DNA of 34,879 bases from an uncultured Muribaculaceae bacterium (GCA_910587475.1 CAJUMR010000026.1:1-34879), one strand, 5' to 3'. Counted from the stretch's first letter, positions 25,435 to 34,513 are shown. Numbers and translations: made by a program. Notes: generated by a model from the letters alone, not told the origin.

Positions 25435-25467
25435 CAAAAATAGTGAGATGATGCGCTAAAAGTCAAA
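25435..25467 (-). promoter_or_regulatory. Promoter of the Crp/Fnr-type gene
   Basis: On the minus strand TTTG (25467-25464), 21 bases and TATTTTTG (25442-25435) match the consensus. The predicted transcription start is near 25428, close to the ATG at 25416. The plus-strand meaB promoter must lie in the remaining 75 bases; only an imperfect TATCTTCG at 25519-25526 is visible. Confidence 0.65.
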
Positions 25468-25542
25468 ACGAGCGACGCAAAAAATGTTAAATGCAATGTG
25501 CTGACTGAAAATTGTGCTATCTTCGCATAAAAACATACAGAT

Positions 25543-26640
25543 ATGGATCATCCTGAAAACGATAAACAATATACCGGACTGACGGTCAACAGCGGAGTGG
25601 CTCAGCCTCCGTCGGTCAACCCCTATCTCCACAAACGTCCCAAGCGCAAGCCTCTGCCGACTGCATCGGAGCTTGTCGAAGGTATTCTCAAGGGCGATGT
25701 GACAGTGCTGAGCCGCGCGGTGACATTGGTTGAGAGCCTGAGCGCCGATCATCAGGCCATAGCGCAGGAGGTGATCGAGAAGTGTCTGCCTCATTCGGGG
25801 CGGTCGCGCCGCATCGGCATCACCGGAGTGCCCGGAGCCGGCAAGAGTACGTCGATTGATGTGTTCGGTCTCCATGTGTTGCGCGACGGCGGGAAACTGG
25901 CCGTTCTGGCCATCGACCCTTCGAGCGAGCGCACCAAAGGATCAATTCTCGGCGACAAGACACGCATGGAGAAGCTTGCTGTCCATCCCTCGGCCTTCAT
26001 CCGCCCGAGTCCGTCGGCCGGATCCCTCGGCGGTGTCGCCCGCAAGACCCGCGAGACAATAGTGCTGTGTGAGGCCGCCGGCTACGACAACATCTTTGTC
26101 GAGACTGTCGGCGTAGGGCAGAGTGAGACAGCCGTACATTCGATGGTCGATTTCTTTTTGCTGATACAGCTTGCCGGTACGGGTGACGAGCTGCAGGGCA
26201 TCAAGCGCGGCATCATGGAGATGGCCGACGGAATTGTCATCAACAAGGCCGACGGTGATAATGTCGATCGTGCACGTCTGGCGCAGGCACAGTTCAGGAG
26301 TGCGTTGCATCTGTTTCCGCCGACGGCTTCGGGCTGGTCGCCAGAAGTGCTGACTTACTCGGGGTATTTCGAGCTCGGCATTCCTGAAGTGTGGGACATG
26401 ATCGACCGTTATTTTGCGTTTGTCGCGGAAAACGGTTATTTCGAGCGCCGCCGTCGTGAACAGGCCCGCTACTGGATGTATGAGACGATCAACGAGCAGC
26501 TGAGGGCGCGGTTCTATAATAATGAGGCCGTCGCCGCGCGGTTGCTGTCGGAGGAAGCCGATGTGCTGGCCAACCGCCGCAGTTCGTTTGTCGCGGCCAA
26601 GGACGTCCTTGATTTCTATTTCAACAACGAAAAATTATGA
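25543..26640 (+). CDS. meaB: MeaB/ArgK-type G-protein chaperone of methylmalonyl-CoA mutase
   Basis: This 365-residue P-loop GTPase has a G1 motif GVPGAGKST at residues 95-103. The family segments DPSSERTKGSILGDKTRM, FIRPSPSAGSLGG and FVETVGVGQSE follow, then the NKAD specificity motif at 234-237. MeaB loads and protects the adenosylcobalamin cofactor of methylmalonyl-CoA mutase, which Bacteroidales use in the succinate-propionate pathway. The mutase genes are not in this window. A helical N-terminal extension (to about 85) and a C-terminal dimerisation region give the usual length. The gene ends in an ATGA overlap with the DUF1573 gene, an unrelated function, so the coupling may be incidental. 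Confidence 0.95.
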   Translation: MDHPENDKQYTGLTVNSGVAQPPSVNPYLHKRPKRKPLPTASELVEGILKGDVTVLSRAVTLVESLSADHQAIAQEVIEKCLPHSGRSRRIGITGVPGAGKSTSIDVFGLHVLRDGGKLAVLAIDPSSERTKGSILGDKTRMEKLAVHPSAFIRPSPSAGSLGGVARKTRETIVLCEAAGYDNIFVETVGVGQSETAVHSMVDFFLLIQLAGTGDELQGIKRGIMEMADGIVINKADGDNVDRARLAQAQFRSALHLFPPTASGWSPEVLTYSGYFELGIPEVWDMIDRYFAFVAENGYFERRRREQARYWMYETINEQLRARFYNNEAVAARLLSEEADVLANRRSSFVAAKDVLDFYFNNEKL

Positions 26641-27032
26641 AGCATATCCTTATAATAGTTATATCTATGGTGTTGTCGGCAGCCGGTTTCACTGCATCGG
26701 CCGGCAATGACAAAGGCATTGAATTTGCCGAAACAAGTTATGATTTCGGTACTGTGAAGGCTGACAACGGCGATGTGTCGCATGTCTATGAGTTTACCAA
26801 CACATCAGATGTGCCGCTGACGATCATGTCTGTGTCGGCGAACTGCGGTTGCACGCATCCGAAATATAGCGCCGAACCGGTCAGGCCGGGAGAGAAAGGC
26901 CAGATCACAGTGACCTTTCAGCCGCGCGGTCAGCGGGGCTATATCAGCAAGAATGTGAAGGTGCGTTATAAGGTGGCAGGTAAGAAAGTGCGCAACCTTA
27001 CGATTAAGATTACAGGCAACGTCACTCCCTGA
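26637..27032 (+). CDS. Exported DUF1573 protein
   Basis: This 131-residue protein has a Sec signal (about residues 1-22, ending FTASA) and one immunoglobulin-like beta-sandwich of the DUF1573 type. Its markers are YDFGTV near residue 35, EFTNTSDVPLTI, the conserved SANCGCTHP with Cys70 and Cys72, and a closing VTFQPRGQRG. The family is abundant in Bacteroidota, periplasmic or surface-attached, and of unknown function; the CGC motif may bind a metal or form a disulfide. The start ATG overlaps the meaB stop (ATGA), so translation is probably coupled. A hairpin terminator follows after about 20 bases. Confidence 0.9.
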   Translation: MKHILIIVISMVLSAAGFTASAGNDKGIEFAETSYDFGTVKADNGDVSHVYEFTNTSDVPLTIMSVSANCGCTHPKYSAEPVRPGEKGQITVTFQPRGQRGYISKNVKVRYKVAGKKVRNLTIKITGNVTP

Positions 27033-27051
27033 CACGAGCGTATATAAACTA

Positions 27052-27083
27052 AACGTGGAGATGCCTCACGGCGTCTCCACGTT
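27052..27083 (+). terminator. Terminator of the meaB-DUF1573 operon
   Basis: AACGTGGAGA (27052-27061) pairs with TCTCCACGTT (27074-27083), and GCC/GGC can add inner pairs. The following bases (AGATAATAAACC) lack a U-run, so termination may be partial. It is the first element of the 334-base gap before recA; the rest of the gap is AT-rich and holds the palindromic recA control region. Confidence 0.6.
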
Positions 27084-27243
27084 AGATAATAAACCAATCA
27101 TTATCACATTTCTTGCAATGGAAAAAGTAATTTTGCTATGTACTTATAAAACGTCGCCACGATGTTTTGGTTCGGTCGCAGATGAATTTTTTCTTGAAAA
27201 AATGACGGGTGATGTGGCTTATTTTAAATACTATGCTGATTGA

Positions 27244-27316
27244 TAGCACTTTGATTGAATTTATCTAAATATTATTTAACCAACATGTGCTATTAAATAG
27301 CACAGTCGAAGTGCTA
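27244..27316 (+). promoter_or_regulatory. Multi-half-site palindromic region upstream of recA
   Basis: The hexamer TAGCAC or its complement GTGCTA occurs four times in 73 bases: 27244-27249 (TAGCAC), 27287-27292 (GTGCTA), 27298-27303 (TAGCAC) and 27311-27316 (GTGCTA). The middle pair forms a 19-base palindrome, TGTGCTATT-A-AATAGCACA (27286-27304), covering the -33 region. The last half-site overlaps the -7 box. This is the layout of a repressor operator, as expected of an SOS-type gene. Confidence 0.6.
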
Positions 27317-27322
27317 ACTTTG
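27315..27322 (+). promoter_or_regulatory. -7 box of recA
   Basis: TAACTTTG fits TAnnTTTG and lies 45 bases before the recA ATG. The -33 region lacks TTTG and is occupied by the 19-base palindrome. Confidence 0.65.
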
Positions 27323-27366
27323 CAAAGTGATCAAACAAGATAATAAAACAAAAACGAAATAACGAC

Positions 27367-28548
27367 ATGGAAAAAACAACTAAAGCAAAAAAAACAACCA
27401 AAAAGGGTGAGGCAGCCGATGGCAACTCAGCCAAGGCAGAGGCACTCGCACAGGCACTCGGCAGGATTGAGAAAGCCTATGGCCGCGGAGCGATCATGAA
27501 GCTTGGCGACGATGTGGTGGAGAACGTCGATGTCATTCCGTCGGGATCAATCAGCCTGAACTATGCCCTCGGTGTCGGTGGTTATCCCAAAGGCCGCATC
27601 ATCGAGATATATGGTCCGGAGTCTTCCGGTAAGACTACGCTTGCCATCCACGCTATCGCTGAGGCGCAGAAGCGAGGCGGCATCGCAGCGATGATCGACG
27701 CCGAGCATGCGTTTGACCGTTTCTATGCTGAGAAACTTGGTGTTGATATCAACAATCTGCTGATAGCGCAGCCCGACAATGGCGAGCAGGCGCTCGAGAT
27801 TGCCGAGCAGCTCATCAGATCGTCGGCTATCGATATTATCGTTGTCGACTCGGTGGCAGCGCTTACCCCCAAGAGCGAAATCGAGGGCGAGATGGGCGAC
27901 CGCAACATGGGTCTTCAGGCACGTCTGATGTCTCAGGCGATGCGAAAGCTCACCGGCACGATCGCGCGAACTAACACTACATGTATATTCATCAACCAGT
28001 TGCGCGAGAAGATCGGAGTGATGTTTGGTCCGGCTGAGACGACTACCGGTGGCAACGCTCTCAAGTTCTATGCGTCGGTGCGCATCGATATCCGTTCGCG
28101 CGGCAATCTGAAAGATGGAGAGGATGTTCTTGGTCGCCGGGCTTATGTCAAGGTTGTCAAGAACAAGGTAGCTCCTCCATTCAAGCGTGCGGAATTCGAC
28201 ATAATGTTCGGTGAGGGTATTTCCAAGTCAGGCGAAATCCTTGATCTCGGAGTTGAATACGGCGTGATCGACAAGAGTGGATCGTGGTTCAGCTACAATG
28301 GTTCGAAACTCGCACAGGGACGCGACGCAGCAAAGATGGTTATTGCCGATAATCCCGAGCTTGCCGAAGAGCTTGAGGCAAAGATCATGGAGGCTCTTCG
28401 CGAAGAAGATACCACACCGAAAGTGAAAGGCAAGGCAGCCAAGACCACCAAGGACGCCGCTCCTGCAGCGGCCGAGGCTGAAAACAAGCAGGAGGATCTG
28501 TTTGACGACAGCGTGGCCGATGATTTCTCGATCGAAGAGGATCTGTAG
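27367..28548 (+). CDS. recA: RecA recombinase
   Basis: This 393-residue RecA carries out strand exchange in homologous recombination and SOS signalling. The Walker A motif is GPESSGKT (residues 83-90), and Walker B lies in IIVVDSVAALTP. The L1/L2 region includes NMGLQARLMSQAMRKLT and the FINQLREKIGVMFG block; all core motifs are intact. It is longer than the 350-residue type because of a lysine-rich N-terminal extension (about 20 residues, KAKKTTKK) and a long C-terminal tail. That tail is first Lys/Ala-rich, then strongly acidic (DLFDDSVADDFSIEEDL), and acidic tails regulate RecA DNA binding. It is a monocistron with a palindromic control region and a strong terminator. Confidence 0.98.
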   Translation: MEKTTKAKKTTKKGEAADGNSAKAEALAQALGRIEKAYGRGAIMKLGDDVVENVDVIPSGSISLNYALGVGGYPKGRIIEIYGPESSGKTTLAIHAIAEAQKRGGIAAMIDAEHAFDRFYAEKLGVDINNLLIAQPDNGEQALEIAEQLIRSSAIDIIVVDSVAALTPKSEIEGEMGDRNMGLQARLMSQAMRKLTGTIARTNTTCIFINQLREKIGVMFGPAETTTGGNALKFYASVRIDIRSRGNLKDGEDVLGRRAYVKVVKNKVAPPFKRAEFDIMFGEGISKSGEILDLGVEYGVIDKSGSWFSYNGSKLAQGRDAAKMVIADNPELAEELEAKIMEALREEDTTPKVKGKAAKTTKDAAPAAAEAENKQEDLFDDSVADDFSIEEDL

Positions 28549-28581
28549 GATAAGGATCCGCAACATTGAAGCAATAAAAAG

Positions 28582-28621
28582 CAAGGCTTGCCAATTTTGA
28601 ACGGCAAGCCTTGTTTTTTTT
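28582..28621. terminator. Strong intrinsic terminator of recA
   Basis: CAAGGCTTGCC (28582-28592) pairs perfectly with GGCAAGCCTTG (28603-28613) and is followed by a run of nine T. The A-rich upstream side could also serve the minus-strand gene that ends at 28643. Confidence 0.9.
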
Positions 28622-28642
28622 ACGGTTATATCAGAGGCGCGG

Positions 28643-30354
28643 TCAGCGGATATATTTCTTTGCAGTGGTGTTGCCCTGGCGGACAATGAAGACTCCGTTG
28701 GACGGATTGTCGACTTTCACGCCTTGCAGATTGTAAAATTCACAAGGTGCGTCTGTGGCGTCTGTAGCGATGTTTTCAATGCCTGACACAGCCTTATTGA
28801 GGTCGAGTTTGAATTCGCCTGCAATGTACTGATGCACATCATAGTCTTCCCAGTTTTCATAAGCATCCTGTGCGGCCTTTTCGTCGTAATCGGGGTTGGG
28901 ATGGAGGTTGGTGTAAACCCATTTGCCGTAGAGCGCAGGCAGTATCTTGATGTCGCCTGTGTGGTCGAATGTGAGAACGTTGTCTTTGATGTGGCCTCCG
29001 CTGTAGATGTCAAACATCGTAAGGAAATCGAGACCATATTCGTTGACCATGTCGAAGTAGTCGCTGGTGATGGCGAGTTCGCCGTTGTCGGGGATGGATA
29101 CACCCAGCGGGCTGTATTCGATGTAGACGTTGTCGTCATCCTCGGCATTGATGTAGATATAGTGGTTGTGACCATGCTCGATCGTGAAAGAGCCCGCTCC
29201 TTGCCATTGTCCGGCATAAGGGTTGACGATGCGCAGGATTTTGCTGTTGTCGGCGCGGCGTTCGATGTCGACTTCATAGGTCTGGACAGAGAAGAGCGAG
29301 GGGAACACGCATGATATCAGGCCTTCGGTCATGTCGGCTTTGCCATAGTAGACCCATGCACCGTTGTTCTCGTCGGGTCGGTCGAGAGTGACCACAGACG
29401 ACGATTGAGCTTGTCCGTCGTTGTCGTATGTGACAAAAAGAGCGTAGATTGCCCGTGCTGACAGATCGGCAACGCTTACTTCGACTGTCTCGTTGATATT
29501 GCAGGCAGTGCTGATTTCGCTGAAGTCTTCGGGAATACTCTCAGGCGCAGTCTCGAGTAATGCATAGCGCACGGCCGGGATGTAGGCGTCGCCTGCGACT
29601 GTGATGTGGTAGTTGAGAGCTTCGTCGGGACAGAAGGTCTCTTCGACCGACAGTTGGATGGAATAGTCAACTCCAAGACTTCCACCCGGGAGGGCGAGGG
29701 CAAATGCCCCGCTGCTGTTGGCGGCATAGTAAGAGCCATTTTGTATTGCAGCGAGCGGATGACAGGAAATGATATGACATTGTCGACGAGGCGGCCGGCC
29801 GCTTTGTCGGCATCCGCCTGTGTGAGCGGGGTGTAGCCGACAAATTCACCGACCAGTTCGGTCAGCGAAATTACTGATGACTCACCGTCGCCGTCGTCCA
29901 TGCCGAGCGGTGATTCGAGCAAACGCACATATGAGGGGTCTGAAGCATCGATCAGAATGTAGTAGCTGTCGCCTTCGCCGAGCGATCCCGGAGTATCGGG
30001 ATCGTTTTTGATCACTTCTTTGTAGGGGTAGTTGGCCCAAGGATCGAGAATGCGGTAGAAGCCTTCGTTGGCCTCGTCTTTCTGAACCTTGACCTTGAAG
30101 CGGACTGGTTCGACGGAGAAATATCCTGTGGCGATGTCGTCAACGTAGTCGCAAAGTCCGAGGTCGATCCATTGGTGTTCGGTCTCTTTTGCGGCGGCTT
30201 TGGCCGGAGCGGTTCGGTCGGCCTGTCTGCCGACGAATTCTTTCACTTGGCCAGATTTCGGAAGTGTGGTGAATGTTTGTCTCGGTTTGAGGTCTGAGGC
30301 AAGCATATTGCCTGTCAGCAACAGCGAGCAGATAGCAGTAAAAACGTATTTCAT
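28643..30354 (-). pseudogene. Frameshifted secreted modular protein, paralogue of the gene at 1912
   Basis: The first part (from the ATG at 30354) has a Sec signal and the WIDLGLCDY module with YYILIDASDPSYV. At about 29750-29765 the homology leaves this frame and continues in another (AIQNGSYYAANSSG, then VDYSIQLSV). A one-base deletion or two-base insertion would restore it. The second part carries HNHYIYINAEDDD and ends with YNLQGVKVDNP and KKYIR, the T9SS-like tail shared with the protein at 1912-3438. The joined product would be about 570 residues. As it stands, the N-terminal fragment runs into about 90 unrelated residues and lacks the sorting tail, so the product would not be displayed. 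A sequencing error cannot be excluded. Confidence 0.8.
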
Positions 30355-30386
30355 ATAATAATATAATGGGATTGATGTGCTGAATT

Positions 30387-30431
30387 TACCTTTGCGGCGG
30401 TAAAGGTAGCAATAATCCCCCGAAAACGCAA
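30387..30431 (-). promoter_or_regulatory. Promoter and overlapping palindrome of the frameshifted gene
   Basis: On the minus strand TTG (30431-30429), 20 bases and TACCTTTA (30408-30401) approximate the consensus. TACCTTT and AAAGGTA form 7-base inverted arms (30387-30408) around GCGGCGGT, overlapping the -7 box, which suggests an operator. The ATG at 30354 is about 40 bases beyond the predicted start. Confidence 0.45.
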
Positions 30432-30486
30432 GTAAGGCTGTCTTTTTGTCGCTGTTGGCAATAAAATTATAGGTTTTTGCTTTGGT

Positions 30487-31008
30487 TTATGCGTTGTAGA
30501 CTTCCCGGTGAAGGGTCGCGGCGGTTGATCCGGCAGGTAGCGGTGTGGTGGCAAGGAGATGCAAGGCGACCGAGGGCAGCTCAGGAGAGTAGGGAGGCTG
30601 GACATACGACCGGTCGATCGTAGAAAAACCGAGTCTGCTGTAGAATTTGAAGCGTGCGACAGTCAGCGGCAACTCGGCGACGGGCGGTTCAATCTCGAGC
30701 ACAACAGGCTTTCCGCCGACTTTTTCGATGAGCGTTTTTATGGCATCCGAGCCTACTCCACATCCTCTCAATTCAGGATTGACGGCAAGGTGCTCTATAT
30801 AGACGAATCGGTCGAAATGCCAGAGGGTGATCATGCCCGCGATATGGCCGTCGGCGATGATGGCGTGCAGTTCGGGTCGGCGTGGTGCTTTCGGAGCCGC
30901 AATCTGCTGCCATTGGCGGCGTTCTTCCGGCGGAAATGATGCTTCATAGAGTTTTTGCAGGAGTGCGAGATCTTGGGCGGTGATGTCGGTTGTGAGTTCT
31001 ACGTTCAT
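30487..31008 (-). CDS. GNAT-family N-acetyltransferase
   Basis: This 173-residue protein has the GNAT fold: YIEHLAVNPELRG leads into the acetyl-CoA loop RGCGVG at residues 81-86, followed by helix SDAIKTLIEK. The strand VVLEIEPP and the terminal FKFYSRLGF motif also fit. It would transfer an acetyl group from acetyl-CoA to an unidentified amine. It starts 13 bases after the mutS stop on the same strand and is probably the last gene of the divIC-mutS operon. There is no link to mismatch repair in its sequence. Substrate unknown. Confidence 0.85.
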   Translation of the reverse strand: MNVELTTDITAQDLALLQKLYEASFPPEERRQWQQIAAPKAPRRPELHAIIADGHIAGMITLWHFDRFVYIEHLAVNPELRGCGVGSDAIKTLIEKVGGKPVVLEIEPPVAELPLTVARFKFYSRLGFSTIDRSYVQPPYSPELPSVALHLLATTPLPAGSTAATLHREVYNA

Positions 31009-31021
31009 GGTCGTTGAGATG

Positions 31022-33637
31022 TCAGCTTTTGCCGATGAGTATGCGGCGAATGTCGTTGAGTTTGGTGAGAGCCTGGATAGGGGTCAGATTGTCGATATCT
31101 GTACCGATTATTTCATCGCGAACCTGCGATAGCACGGGGTCGTCGAGCTGGAAGAACGACAATTGCATGCCTCCGCAGCTGTCGGCCATGGTCGAGAGGT
31201 CGTGGCCGATGTCGTCGCGCTGTTGTGTCGCTTCGAGGTGGCTGAGGACTTCGCCGGCGCGACGGATGATCGATTGTGGCATGCCTGCGAGTTTTGCCAC
31301 ATGGATGCCGAAGCTGTGTTCGCTGCCCCCGCGTGCAAGTTTGCGTAGAAAAACAACTTTTCCGTCGATTTCCTTGACTGAGACGTTATAGTTGACGATG
31401 CGGTCGAATGACCGTTCCATCTCGTTGAGTTCGTGGTAGTGTGTGGCGAAGAGTGTCTTGGGGTGGAGCCCGGGCGTCTGATGGATGTGTTCGACGATGG
31501 CCCATGCGATCGATATGCCGTCGTAGGTCGATGTGCCTCTGCCGAGTTCGTCGAAGAGGATCAGCGAGCGTTGGCTCATGTTGTTGAGGATAGATGCGGC
31601 TTCGTTCATCTCGACCATGAAAGTCGACTCTCCGAGCGAGATGTTGTCGCTTGCCCCGACGCGGGTGAATATCTTGTCGACGGTGCCGATGTGGGCGCTG
31701 TCAGCAGCGACGAAGCATCCGATCTGAGCCATGATGACGTTGAGAGCGGTCTGTCGCAGCAGGGCTGACTTACCCGACATGTTGGGGCCGGTGATCATCA
31801 TTATCTGTGACGATTCGTTGTCGAGACGCACGGAGTTTGATATGTAGGGTTCGCCAGGTGGAAGTTCCCGCTCGATCACGGGGTGGCGCGCCTCAACGAG
31901 ATCGATGGTGAGCGAGTCGTCGACAATCGGCCGGCAGTAGCGGTTTTCGGCGGCCACTCTTGTGAAAGATAGCAGGACGTCGAGTCGACCGAGCATGGTG
32001 GCGTTGAGTTTCAGCGCAGGGATGTAGGCTGCGACAGCTCCGATCAGTTCGGTGTAGAGCCGAGCCTGTATGGCTTCGATTTTTTCCTGTGCGCCGAGTA
32101 TCTTTTCTTCGTACTCCTTAAGTTCCTGGGTGATGTATCGCTCGGCGTTGACAAGAGTCTGCTTTCTGATCCATTCGTGGGGCACCTTGTCGCGGTGGGT
32201 GTTTGTGACTTCGATGTAGTAGCCGAAGACATTGTTGTAGCCGATTTTCAGCGAGTTTATGCCGGTGGCAGCAATTTCTCGCTGCTGAACGTTAAGCAGA
32301 TAGTCTTTTCCCTGATAGGCAATTGCGCGAAGTTCGTCAAGTTCGTCATTGACTCCTTGCGCGATGACTTCACCACGGTTGACGGCTATCGGGGCGTCTT
32401 CGCGGATTTCTTTGGCGATGCGGTCTCTGATTGTCGGACACGGATTGAGCTGCTCGCCGATTGATTTCAGCGACGGCTGATCGGAGGCGAGACACAGATT
32501 GCGTATCGGTTCGATGGCTCGCAAGGCGTTGCGCAGCTGGAGCATCTCACGGGGCGAAATGCGTTCGGTTGCGACTTTCGACACGAGGCGTTCGAGGTCG
32601 CCGACCTGTTCGAGTTGTTCGCGCAGCTCGTCTCGGCGGTCGGTGTCGCGGAAGAAGTGCTCGACGACGTCGAGACGGCTGTTGATGGCCTTTGCGTCTT
32701 TGAGCGGGAAGAGTATCCAGCGTCTGAGCATGCGTCCGCCCATAGGGCTTACCGTGCGGTCGAGTACGCTCAACAGGCTCTTGCCGCCTTCGTCGAGAGG
32801 GTCGATGAGTTCGAGGTTGCGCACGGTGAAGCGGTCGAGTCTGACATATGCGCTTTCTTCGATGCGAGCGATCGATGTGATGTGGGATATCCGGCGATGC
32901 TGAGTGAGGTCGAGGTAGTGGAGGATTGCTCCTGCAGCTATGATGGCGTCGTGCATGCGGTCGATGCCGAAGCCTTTGAGCGAGGCTGTTTCGAACTGCT
33001 TGCGCAGACGCTCGTTGGCGGCGTCGGCGGTGAAGATCCAGTCTTCGAGATCGAAAGTGATTATCTTTGATGAGAATGTCTCTTCGGCGAGCTGACGGCA
33101 TCCACGTTGCACGAGGAGTTCTTTCGGCTCCATGTTGCCGAGAATCTTGTCGATATAGTCTGCCGACCCTTCAGCGGCGAGGAACTCGCCAGTGCTGATA
33201 TCGAGAAAAGCAATGCCGACCGATGATTTGTTGAAATGGACAGCGGCGAGGAAGTTGTTTTCGCGGTGCGACAGTACGTTGTCATTCATTGCCACTCCCG
33301 GAGTGACAAGCTCGATGATGCCTCGTTTGACCAATTTCTTGGTCAGCTTGGGATCTTCGAGCTGCTCGCAGATGGCCACACGTTTGCCAGCTCTGACGAG
33401 TTTCGGCAGGTAGGTGTCGAGAGCATGGTGGGGGAAGCCGGCAAGTTCGACATATTGTGCCGATCCGTTGGCGCGGCGTGTGAGTGTGATACCGAGTATC
33501 TCCGACGCCGCGATTGCGTCTTCAGAAAAAGTTTCATAGAAGTCTCCGACACGGAAAAGCAGTATCGCATCGGGATGCTTTTGCTTCATCTCGAAGTACT
33601 GCTTCATCAGCGGGGTCTCAACTATCTTCTTGGCCAT
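31022..33637 (-). CDS. mutS: DNA mismatch repair protein MutS
   Basis: This 871-residue MutS1 recognises base mismatches and small loops. The N-terminal domain includes FRVGDFYETFSEDA with the mismatch-probing Phe-x-Glu (FYE near residues 32-34). Connector, lever and clamp domains follow to about 590, then the ATPase with Walker A GPNMSGKS (from Gly617, Lys623), a Walker B near LILFDELGRGTSTYDG, and FATHYHEL. Length and motifs are complete. It starts 2 bases after the stop of the small membrane protein gene and is followed by the GNAT gene. No separate promoter is visible, so it is probably transcribed from the promoter at 34381-34412. Confidence 0.97.
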   Translation of the reverse strand: MAKKIVETPLMKQYFEMKQKHPDAILLFRVGDFYETFSEDAIAASEILGITLTRRANGSAQYVELAGFPHHALDTYLPKLVRAGKRVAICEQLEDPKLTKKLVKRGIIELVTPGVAMNDNVLSHRENNFLAAVHFNKSSVGIAFLDISTGEFLAAEGSADYIDKILGNMEPKELLVQRGCRQLAEETFSSKIITFDLEDWIFTADAANERLRKQFETASLKGFGIDRMHDAIIAAGAILHYLDLTQHRRISHITSIARIEESAYVRLDRFTVRNLELIDPLDEGGKSLLSVLDRTVSPMGGRMLRRWILFPLKDAKAINSRLDVVEHFFRDTDRRDELREQLEQVGDLERLVSKVATERISPREMLQLRNALRAIEPIRNLCLASDQPSLKSIGEQLNPCPTIRDRIAKEIREDAPIAVNRGEVIAQGVNDELDELRAIAYQGKDYLLNVQQREIAATGINSLKIGYNNVFGYYIEVTNTHRDKVPHEWIRKQTLVNAERYITQELKEYEEKILGAQEKIEAIQARLYTELIGAVAAYIPALKLNATMLGRLDVLLSFTRVAAENRYCRPIVDDSLTIDLVEARHPVIERELPPGEPYISNSVRLDNESSQIMMITGPNMSGKSALLRQTALNVIMAQIGCFVAADSAHIGTVDKIFTRVGASDNISLGESTFMVEMNEAASILNNMSQRSLILFDELGRGTSTYDGISIAWAIVEHIHQTPGLHPKTLFATHYHELNEMERSFDRIVNYNVSVKEIDGKVVFLRKLARGGSEHSFGIHVAKLAGMPQSIIRRAGEVLSHLEATQQRDDIGHDLSTMADSCGGMQLSFFQLDDPVLSQVRDEIIGTDIDNLTPIQALTKLNDIRRILIGKS

Positions 33638-33639
33638 GG

Positions 33640-34017
33640 TTATCGGTTGTCGCCTGATGCCAGTTTGCGTTGACGGGCAACGATGGCGAAGTTAGAGTAT
33701 GCGCGTATAACTGCACCGGCGAGCGTGAAGGCTATCCAGTCGCGGAGAGTTGCGTCGGGCCAGAACAGGAAAAATGTGGCAGCGCAGAACATGATGGCGC
33801 TCCAGCTCTGTATGCGGTAGAGTCGTTTCAGTTTCAGGTCTTTGCCTTTGTAGGGCGTCAGCAGTGAGCAGATGAGCATGATGACCGCTCCGGCAGCGTA
33901 GACATATTTGAACCATTGGTCGGGAGAGTATGGCCCCTGGACAAGTGGAACGATCATTGCAGCTGCGATCATCAGGAAGCCTATGGTTGAGGCTGAGTAG
34001 ATTATCTTATCTTTCAT
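33640..34017 (-). CDS. Small four-span membrane protein of unknown function
   Basis: This 125-residue integral membrane protein has four predicted spans (about residues 7-26, 38-56, 71-87 and 92-109) and a basic C-terminal end (RQRKLASGDNR). I do not recognise it. It lies 32 bases after the divIC-like gene and 2 bases before mutS, so it is part of that operon. Its position next to a cell-division gene gives a weak hint of an envelope role only. Confidence 0.75.
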   Translation of the reverse strand: MKDKIIYSASTIGFLMIAAAMIVPLVQGPYSPDQWFKYVYAAGAVIMLICSLLTPYKGKDLKLKRLYRIQSWSAIMFCAATFFLFWPDATLRDWIAFTLAGAVIRAYSNFAIVARQRKLASGDNR

Positions 34018-34049
34018 CGGGTTGGTTTGTTGTCATTAAGTTTTGGCGC

Positions 34050-34358
34050 TCATTCGTTAGTGAAAACGAACACGTCTTCGTCGGGGCGTTTCATGTTGTG
34101 CTGTTCGCGCACGACCTGCTCCATGATCTCGGGATCGGTTGTCAGCCGGGAATTGAGGCTGCGGTAGTGCAGCACAGAGTCGCGGGTGATCTCGACTTCG
34201 GTCTGAAGGCTGTCGATGATCCGTTGGTATTCAATCTTGTGGAGGACAGATGTGTCGCTGAAAAAGATCATGTAGATTATAGCACCGAACACCACTATCG
34301 TCACTAAAGAGAAGTAGCGTCTGAACCATCGTGTCGATTTTTGAATGTCGGTTTTCAT
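34050..34358 (-). CDS. FtsB/DivIC-like septum formation initiator
   Basis: This 102-residue bitopic membrane protein has a short basic cytoplasmic N-terminus, one span (about residues 17-35), then a coiled-coil-like helix (IIDSLQTEVEITRDSVLHYRSL) and a conserved end (IMEQVVREQHNMKRPDEDVFVF). This is the FtsB/DivIC family, which links FtsL and FtsQ in the divisome. An ATG at 34373 would add five residues, but the promoter at 34381-34412 predicts a transcription start only a few bases before it. The ATG at 34358 is therefore preferred. It is the first gene of the operon leading to mutS. Confidence 0.85.
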   Translation of the reverse strand: MKTDIQKSTRWFRRYFSLVTIVVFGAIIYMIFFSDTSVLHKIEYQRIIDSLQTEVEITRDSVLHYRSLNSRLTTDPEIMEQVVREQHNMKRPDEDVFVFTNE

Positions 34359-34380
34359 AACTGAATGAGTCACATCTATG

Positions 34381-34412
34381 CAAATTTAGCTCAAATCGGC
34401 CGATCGTGCAAA
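34381..34412 (-). promoter_or_regulatory. Promoter of the divIC-mutS operon
   Basis: On the minus strand TTTG (34412-34409), exactly 20 bases and TAAATTTG (34388-34381) are a near-perfect consensus. Transcription would start near 34375. Confidence 0.75.
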
Positions 34413-34477
34413 TAAAAAGTGGCCTGAGGTATCGGCCAGGCCGAGGTAAATCAGATAAGACGCGCTTAAAAAACACA

Positions 34478-34513
34478 GCAAGAGACAGGGCCTGTCGAGG
34501 CACTGTCTCTTGC
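34478..34513 (-). terminator. Hairpin terminator downstream of the ino1-like gene
   Basis: GCAAGAGACAG (34478-34488) pairs with CTGTCTCTTGC (34503-34513). Read on the minus strand it is followed within four bases by TTTTTT. It separates the gene ending at 34599 from the divIC-mutS promoter. Confidence 0.75.

Noticed and set aside
27055..27243. A 62-codon open frame between the DUF1573 gene and recA
   Set aside because: It begins inside the terminator hairpin and has no family features. A shorter start at 27118 (41 residues) is possible but unsupported.
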